Shown here one piece after another: positions 53,878 through 60,000 of a stretch of 60,000 nt of DNA. The notes below the pieces were generated by a model that was not told where the DNA came from, did no database searches, and saw only the letters and a program-made list of their open reading frames with translations. The stretch covers positions 15,193,998 through 15,253,997 of the forward strand of contig OZ037767.1 of NCBI GenBank assembly GCA_964035545.1, given 5' to 3'. Numbering within the stretch: position 1 is the stretch's first letter; each line of letters begins with the position of its first letter. The position numbers and the translations under genes are program-made. The DNA comes from Bugula neritina. Lineage: Eukaryota; Bryozoa; Gymnolaemata; Cheilostomatida; Bugulidae.

Positions 53878-56874
53878 ATGCATCAATATTTGATGTGTAT
53901 AGCACTGGTTCCTATAGTTTATGGTTCAGTGTACATGGGTTGTTACAAGGACACCTCAACTAGAGCTCTACCATTGAGGTATGATTCTAATGACATGACA
54001 GTCGACCTTTGTATTGGCTACTGCATTTACAGAGGTTAGTATTCCATTCACTTACTAAGTTGATTTTTTACAATATAGTGAAATTACAACCTATGAAGCA
54101 GAGCTAATAAATTAGCCATCAATTTAGGAGTAACTCACAATATCTTGAAACTTCCAAAGGAATTGCAATTATCCTGACATAAGATTGCTACATACTTATA
54201 CGTAAAATTATTGCTGTGCTTGCTTTAAAATTTAGACATTTTACCTGAGCTACAGGTATTTAAATAGGGCCATGCAGTTGGTATCTATAGCATAGTAAGT
54301 CGCAGTGGTCTAGGGGTCAGAGCGTTTGCCTACAAGTAAGCACAAAGTAATGGGTTTGAGCCCCATTATAAGCCAGTAGCGATGTTAGGAAGAGCATCCA
54401 GTCATAATTGCTCCTGTGCCTCATATGAATAAGTCTTAAGCCAGCTTTAACAAAAACCCCTTCTATCAGAGATCTTCTCATAGGTATGGTGACTATAAAC
54501 TTGTGTGAGTTGGTATATATTAGCATGTGTGCACATAATAATATATCCAAGAAAATTTGCATGTCGCAATATATATTGAATATCTATATAACTTTGAAAT
54601 CTATAGCTAACTAGTTGTTTGATTGGCTATAAATATCATATTACAGTAAATTATTTAAAGTGAATTGATTATATCAAATTAATATGTTAGCAAGCATATA
54701 AAAGTCAACTAATATTAATAATCGCCTTAGTTGTAAACTGATTCAAAAAATGTAAATAAATCAATAGAGAAAGTTTATGCATACAAGCAATTAGCTGCTT
54801 GTTATATTTGTTCAGTAAGTGTAAATATTATACATGTTCAGAAACTGCTTGCTTAAATTTAGCTAATTAATAGCAAGTATAAACATTTTGTTATTTATAT
54901 AAATGCTATGATATTAAGTTTATCAGAGGAAAATTCAATTACACAATTATTTGACTAGTCCTAAAAAAGTTTATGAATATTAAACTTAATTAAAGAATGC
55001 TCAAATAATAGTTTTTTAATCAAAGTTTTATTCACATTAACTAGAAAGCCCAGCTCTCTATCACTATATAGCCATGATATATTTGCTAAAATTTTGGGAA
55101 AAAGTAATTATGTTATAATGGCAAAATTGCTACTTATGTTTTCTAGTACATATATATGCTCATTAAACCATAATTTCTATTCAAATAAAATGTTGACATG
55201 AATATTAATCAACCCTGCTGGTATTTCAAGGTCACCCCTACGCTGGTTTGCAGACGGATGACACTTGTTTCTGTGGAAGTGAGTACGACAAGTATGGAGT
55301 TGGTGAAGAAACGAGCTGCAGAGACCCTTGTAAAGGAAATACTAGTCAGATATGTGGAGGAGGCTGGAGAAACAGTGTCTATAAAATAACTGGGAAAGGT
55401 ACATAAAAAATCAACTCAAATTGAAATTGAACAATTACATTTCAATGCAAATAAGGAAAATAAAAATATTTTTGATGCTTATTTACTATTATTTTAAAGC
55501 CTAAAAATTTGTATATTTGTACCTAAATTTTAATAAGATTTTAATCGTAAAATATGCTTAGATTTAAAGTCACTTCAACAATGTATCAAACAGCTGAATT
55601 TTGTTCAAATTATATATACTGTAGAAAAGAATGAATCTAGCCAAAGTGTATCAAGACCCATTCGCTATGTCGGCAAAATTGAAGTTGGAGAAATGACTGA
55701 TGACATCATATCCTTTATTGAACATCCAACTGATTCTACTAAAATAATGGCAGCTACATCAAAACAACTTGTAGAGATCAATCATCATGGAGACTGTACA
55801 GTAGTAGCTGGTGTGCAGCTGCAAGGTTGTTTGCATACGCAAAACTCACTTTCATTTGCTTCCATCAGTCATATTTTTTATGCTCACTTCACTGATCTGA
55901 ATTTACATCACTTCCTGTTTAACAAGTCTGTCATCTTGGTGGCTGATGAAGGTGACCATTGCATTAAATTCTTTGAATTTCAACAGAAACCTTTGTTCTC
56001 TAATTTTCAAACCTACAAAATTGGCAATTGTGGACTTCCACAAGTATCCCCTTTGTTAGCTGATAAAGTTCGACACTTTAGTGAACCTCAGGCAATCATG
56101 CTGAACACCCCAAAACATCTTTCTCTGTACCATGACTCTGAGACTATCAGACTGGTTGTTAACTGTGTGCTGACTGAAGTATACTCTGTTATTGTTAGTA
56201 TCTATCCAACTCACACTGTAGCATATGAGTACAGTGGACACCCCGGGTACGTTATTACCGACATGTTAAATCATTTTGATTTTCCAATGATGAAATCACA
56301 GGGATTTAGCAGTGTGGAAAACAAAAGTGATTTAGCAAAGGTTGATTTGCATATTGAGGATAATCTTGGCAAATTAATCGGGGTTTATTTTTATTTTTGT
56401 GAGTCAACTATTAGTTCAGAAGTTCCCAGACTGTTAAATGATTTGCCAACAATATTATTGAGTGGTAAAATTCAGTATTTGATTTACAATCATACTAGTC
56501 AGGAGCTGTTCATACGGAATTTACAAATTTTACATCTTCCTCTGGAAGCAGAGTCTAAACTGAGTCAATATACTGTAGCACGTGATTCTCTCATACTCTA
56601 CAGTCAAAGCCTGAAAACATTTTATTTCACAAAGAAATATTTTCAATATCAGAGAGTTAGTGAGAGTCAGTGTAGTCATTCTATTATACAAAAGTTACAG
56701 GTGAATGGAGCTGAATCTTGTGCTTATGTCTGCTTTAAATATGGCAACCTTTGTGTTTACTTTTCATTTAATAGTGTAGACAACTTCTGTTATATTCATA
56801 ATGAGGTCAGCAATACTAGTTTCATTACTACTCCAGGTTTCTACTGTTACACATCTTTAAATTATATATTTTAA
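53878..56874 (+). CDS. Secreted WSC/propeller/PAN-like protein, copy 4 (intact, 524 residues)
   Basis: Exons are 53878-54034, 55231-55398 and 55625-56874, with GT-AG phase-1 introns. The start is the ATG before a hydrophobic leader (MHQYLMCIALVPIVYGSV). The WSC domain spans exons 1 and 2 (YMGCYKDTSTRALP, LCIGYC, TCFCG, SC, PC, ICGGGWRNSVYK): eight cysteines, as typical. Residue 132 onward carries the block from IISFIEHP to VQLQGC. An NHL-like ILVADEGDHCIKF lies at about 212-224, and the PAN/apple-like Cys-rich module occupies about 455-524 (AESCAYVC...CVYFSF...CYIHNEV). A secreted glycan- or surface-binding role is inferred from WSC and PAN. Intron 1 (1.2 kb) holds a SINE. Copy 1 was duplicated from a locus like this one, or the reverse, without exon 1. 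Domain borders outside WSC are approximate. Confidence 0.85.
54295..54562 (+). mobile_element. tRNA-derived SINE in intron 1 of copy 4
   Basis: The head resembles a tRNA gene with RNA polymerase III promoter boxes: an A-box-like 'gtggtctaggggtcagagc' (54307-54325) and a B-box-like 'gggtttgagcccc' (54352-54364, one base off GGTTCGANNCC). The stem pairing of a real tRNA is not preserved. A body follows with 'ggaagagcatccagtcataa' (about 54388-54407), which resembles a 3' domain I recall from invertebrate SINEs. The 3' end is not clear. Confidence 0.7.
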
Positions 56875-57660
56875 ATGTTTAAACAACTTGTTGGTTCTTT
56901 TAACAACAATATTATATCCCAATTTTAATTTAGTAAGTTATCACACAAATAATAACTTATTGAATGAGTTTTCTGACAAAGAATAATAACTTATTGATTG
57001 AGTTTTCTGTCAAAGAACATAATATATTTCTGATGCTGGTAATATTTACAATTATATTTATGTTTACAGTCTAATATCTATGTTTCGTACAATATTTTAG
57101 TTATGTTGACATTTATGCTATAGCTGTTGTGAATTCAATAAACACTAATCTCGGTTCTATAATGTGTTTTATCTCAATATATAACTAGATATACCATTTT
57201 AATCAAAAAAAAAGCCATAATCAAAAAAGGAGAACAATGATCAGTTAAGGTAATTGAAAGGGCACAACAGAAACCTATATTATATGAAATGGGCAAAAGA
57301 GGACAACTCTAGATATTCATAATATCCCAGTGATAATTTCACTTATTGACTGCAAATGCATATTATTTGTCTGATTAGCCAATTAAAAATCAGTGACTAT
57401 GTTTTCAACAGCCATGCTTGTGTTTTACTAAATCAGCCAATCAAATAATTGCTAAGGTAGCATTCAATTCTCTTAACTAACTTATTACATTATTTCGTCA
57501 GTTTAAAACTTCAAAGAAGCATCCAATATGTTATAAAGGATAATGAGTGCTTCTAGTAACATGTGACAGCATGAACTCTGATTGGTATCGCTGACTGTGT
57601 TATTACTAAGTGAAAAAACATTGAGGTAACGAAACAGTAAAAATTTTTTCACTCTGCTTT
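55202..57660 (+). repeat. Duplicated segment B (partner 21552-23990)
   Basis: Aligns with segment A through exon 2, intron 2, exon 3 and about 790 bp of 3' flank. Landmarks in the flank include the doublet 'tgagttttctg(a/t)caaag' and 'gggcacaacagaaacctata'. Here it is the 3' part of the complete copy 4 gene. Confidence 0.9.
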
Positions 57661-57664
57661 ATTT

Positions 57665-58356
57665 AACATATTATATACTTATTTATATATATTTAGATGC
57701 TGAGTAGTGAATTTATCACTGGAACTCATGCATGCAAGATAACAGAAATATGTATGAGGCAAAATTTAAAAATATGATGAAGTAATTTAGCGAAGCAGTA
57801 ACAAAATTAGTATAATATAATAATTGATATATATAGTAAGAAATATTGTTATTGTGGGCTATAATAAACTATTTTAGAATTAAACTAATGCATGTAATAT
57901 ATTCATAAATCAATCAAGCTTTACATTATAACATATAACAGCCTAATTGTTACACATAATATTTCTATTCGTTATATAATTCAAGGTGCTTTCTTCGGTA
58001 ATTTCATGGCAAAAACGAACACTATATAATAATGCTATATGCTGTATCAACTGTTATAAAATGATAATAAAAACTGATAATATATAATATAAAGTAATAT
58101 AAATGCATAATCAAACAACTCAGGTAAAAACTAAACAATAATAAAGTCTAAAAAGTTTATCAAAATACAGCACAAAGCTATTACAAAGTATATTTCCTTG
58201 CTATATCACGATAGTACATGGCTGCATGAATAGAATCTATTACCAGTTATATAATTTACTTGATCATAATGTCTTAAAGCTAATAGTATATGCAGCTTAT
58301 AACCAGTTAGAATGTCAACGTAAGTGAGGTAAAGACATTTACTGTTGAAGAGCTAT
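57665..58356. other. AT-rich spacer between copy 4 and the right-end gene
   Basis: No gene is recognised. It contains the 3' flank of the minus-strand gene that ends at 58357. Confidence 0.5.
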
Positions 58357-59831
58357 TCACTTGTTTTTCTTCATTCCAAAAATGGTAAGCTTTCCATCAT
58401 TTGCTGCTTCTACCACTTTTGACCAATCAGTAGCTTCCTCACATAGTTTACCAAGTGCAGACAAGCCTCCTTTCTTTGCACTGTCCATCCATTGTCCAAT
58501 TATCTGAAATTTATATTATGAGGGAAATTTCAATGAAAATGCATTATATATAATACCAATGTTTATATATTATTATAAAACAAATATAAGAGTGTATAAT
58601 ACTATCCCATATTTTGAGGCTCCAATAAAACATATGATGTTTAGGCAACTGGTACTCAAAGCTTTTTATGCTATGGTCATCAAAAAATTGGCAAAAGAAA
58701 CAATTTTCTTCTGCATTTTCCTATATTTTGTACTATATGTTTTATAAACATGTAATACCTGATACACTTCAATTACAATACATAAGATGTTTATATGTAA
58801 ATACAACTCCAGTTTGTCACATGACAAAAAAGTATGAGCTAGTTTGAAATAAACAGTGTATAATTGTGCTATATAGCTCATGTTTGTAGTATCACAGTTT
58901 TATAATATCTTTCAATACACTAACTTGTTTAAATACAAGATTCCTGTGTTATTATAACAGCACAGCTTTTCATGTTTTGTTTATATACTACTTCAAAGAA
59001 CTCAAAATGAAAGAGTGCTCAAACAAAATGCTAGCAGGTGTGAATGCGCAGTCAATGCTTAAACAAAAGTGTTGATTTTGCTTTTATTATATAACTATAA
59101 TATAATATATTAGTTGAAATTCTACCTCATCTAGTTTATCTTTATCCAGTACATTCAGGTAGTAAATGTATCTGAATCTGTCAATAGTTTTACGACATTT
59201 CCCTGTTGGTTTAAGAGCATCATGTATAGACTTGGCTCTTTTACTAGCCAGTTGGTTATGTACGTGTTCCATCAACTGTATAGCCTGTTCTGGTGTTTGT
59301 ACTGCAAGGAACACAGGATAAAGCATGTACATATTAAGCTATGAGAAGATATGAGTATCAGTATTATATCTCTGCTATAGGAGATAGTACTGAGTGTAAC
59401 ATATAACAGTTAGTCATATATATCAAACTCTACAGTTGCCTCTTCATCTTATATATAGTAAGAGTTGTCTTATCTTATTGTATATAGTAAGAGTTGTCTT
59501 ATCTTACTATATAGTAGGAGTTGTCTTACCATATTGGAAACTTGTTGCAGCATTAGGAGCTGACAAATCTTGGCCAGCTTGCTTGTCACTGACTCTTTCT
59601 ACAAAATACACAAAAGTCATGCATGCTATCGTAATGGGTAGCCTCAATGTATATAGGAAACTTTATAAGCACATGTTAAATTAAAATGTAAATAGAATGT
59701 TACAATTTTATTCATGATTATTGTATTTTATTTCAACAAACCTGTAACCAGTGTTTCTTGGTTCTCAACAAATATTGAGAATGGCACATCTACTAATCCA
59801 AGTCTGAGAGAATCAGAGCATCTTGATTTAT
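58357..59831 (-). CDS. Last four exons of an unrecognised gene (continues beyond the window)
   Basis: Minus-strand exons with clean GT-AG borders and matching phases are 59831-59742, 59598-59530, 59301-59126 and 58503-58357. Phases are 1, 1 and 0. Translated in order they give RCSDSLRLGLVDVPFSIFVE, then RVSDKQAGQDLSAPNAATSF, then VQTPEQAIQLMEHVHNQLAS with KCRKTIDRFRYIYYLNVLDK, and finally IIGQWMDSAKKGGLSALGKL ending GMKKNK and a stop. The third and fourth exons look alpha-helical and soluble. No signal peptide, membrane segment or catalytic motif is visible in this part. I do not recognise the family. The phases and codon-like composition make the exon calls strong even though function is unknown. 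Confidence 0.75.
58504..59125. other. Last intron of the right-end gene
   Basis: Donor 'gatgag|gtagaa' and acceptor 'atttcag|ata' read on the minus strand. Short open frames on both strands inside it are unsupported. Confidence 0.6.
59448..59530. repeat. ~30-bp tandem repeat at an intron start
   Basis: Three units of 'agtaagagttgtcttatctta' type lie head to tail. On the minus strand the first unit contains the splice donor of exon 59598-59530 (ATATG|gtaagacaactcc). The following units read 'ataagacaactc' and lack the GT, so they are not usable donors. Confidence 0.7.
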
Positions 59832-60000
59832 CTGAAATAATATAAAGCTTTCAAACAAAGGATTACCTACTGAAGATCCTCATTTATTCACTTTTACACG
59901 TTATGAAACAATTTTAAGTAATGTAATCAGCTGAATAATATGGTGATATTGAGATTTAGCAATATATATTAAAATATTGAGCACGGATACTATGCAATAT

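Noticed and set aside
54301-54375. Possible tRNA gene
   Set aside because: The polymerase III boxes are present, but acceptor and anticodon stems do not pair properly and SINE body sequence follows. Classified as a SINE head.

Overview
The window is AT-rich animal nuclear DNA: introns with GT-AG borders, secreted multi-domain proteins, several classes of transposable element and many microsatellites. No bacterial-style gene packing, rRNA, real tRNA or CRISPR is seen. The domain mix (secreted WSC plus propeller plus PAN-like proteins, an RLE-type non-LTR element with a TAA tail) suggests an early-branching invertebrate, perhaps a sponge or cnidarian. I cannot name the species.

Layout. 1-8.7 kb is mostly gene-free AT-rich DNA with a 22-bp minisatellite, one copy of a dispersed repeat and a small inverted repeat. 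8.8-11.64 kb is a decayed non-LTR retrotransposon of the restriction-endonuclease (R2/R4-like) type. 11.7-16.4 kb is cryptically simple DNA. 17.3-17.6 kb is a pyrimidine tract. 28.85-33.44 kb is a decayed intron-containing gene of a transposase-like protein family, possibly with unrelated exons just upstream.

The main content is a family of four related loci: copy 1 (21.58-23.22 kb, +), copy 2 (35.41-38.91 kb, -), copy 3 (46.44-50.63 kb, +) and copy 4 (53.88-56.87 kb, +). The full gene has three exons, all joined by phase-1 introns. It encodes a signal peptide, an eight-cysteine WSC domain split over exons 1 and 2, a propeller-like region carrying an NHL-like motif, and a C-terminal cysteine-rich PAN/apple-like module. 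Copies 3 and 4 are intact and both encode 524 residues. Copy 2 has a frameshift. Copy 1 is part of a ~2.4 kb duplication that lacks exon 1. A 127-bp block is nearly identical in all four copies although the rest has diverged, and copies 3 and 4 share a second near-identical tract. This mosaic pattern points to gene conversion in a lineage-specific cluster of secreted, possibly carbohydrate- or surface-binding proteins.

Mobile DNA sits inside these genes: a ~1.28 kb foldback element with ~535-bp inverted arms in intron 2 of copy 3, and a tRNA-derived SINE in intron 1 of copy 4. The right end (58.36-59.83 kb, -) holds the last four exons of an unrecognised gene that continues past the window.
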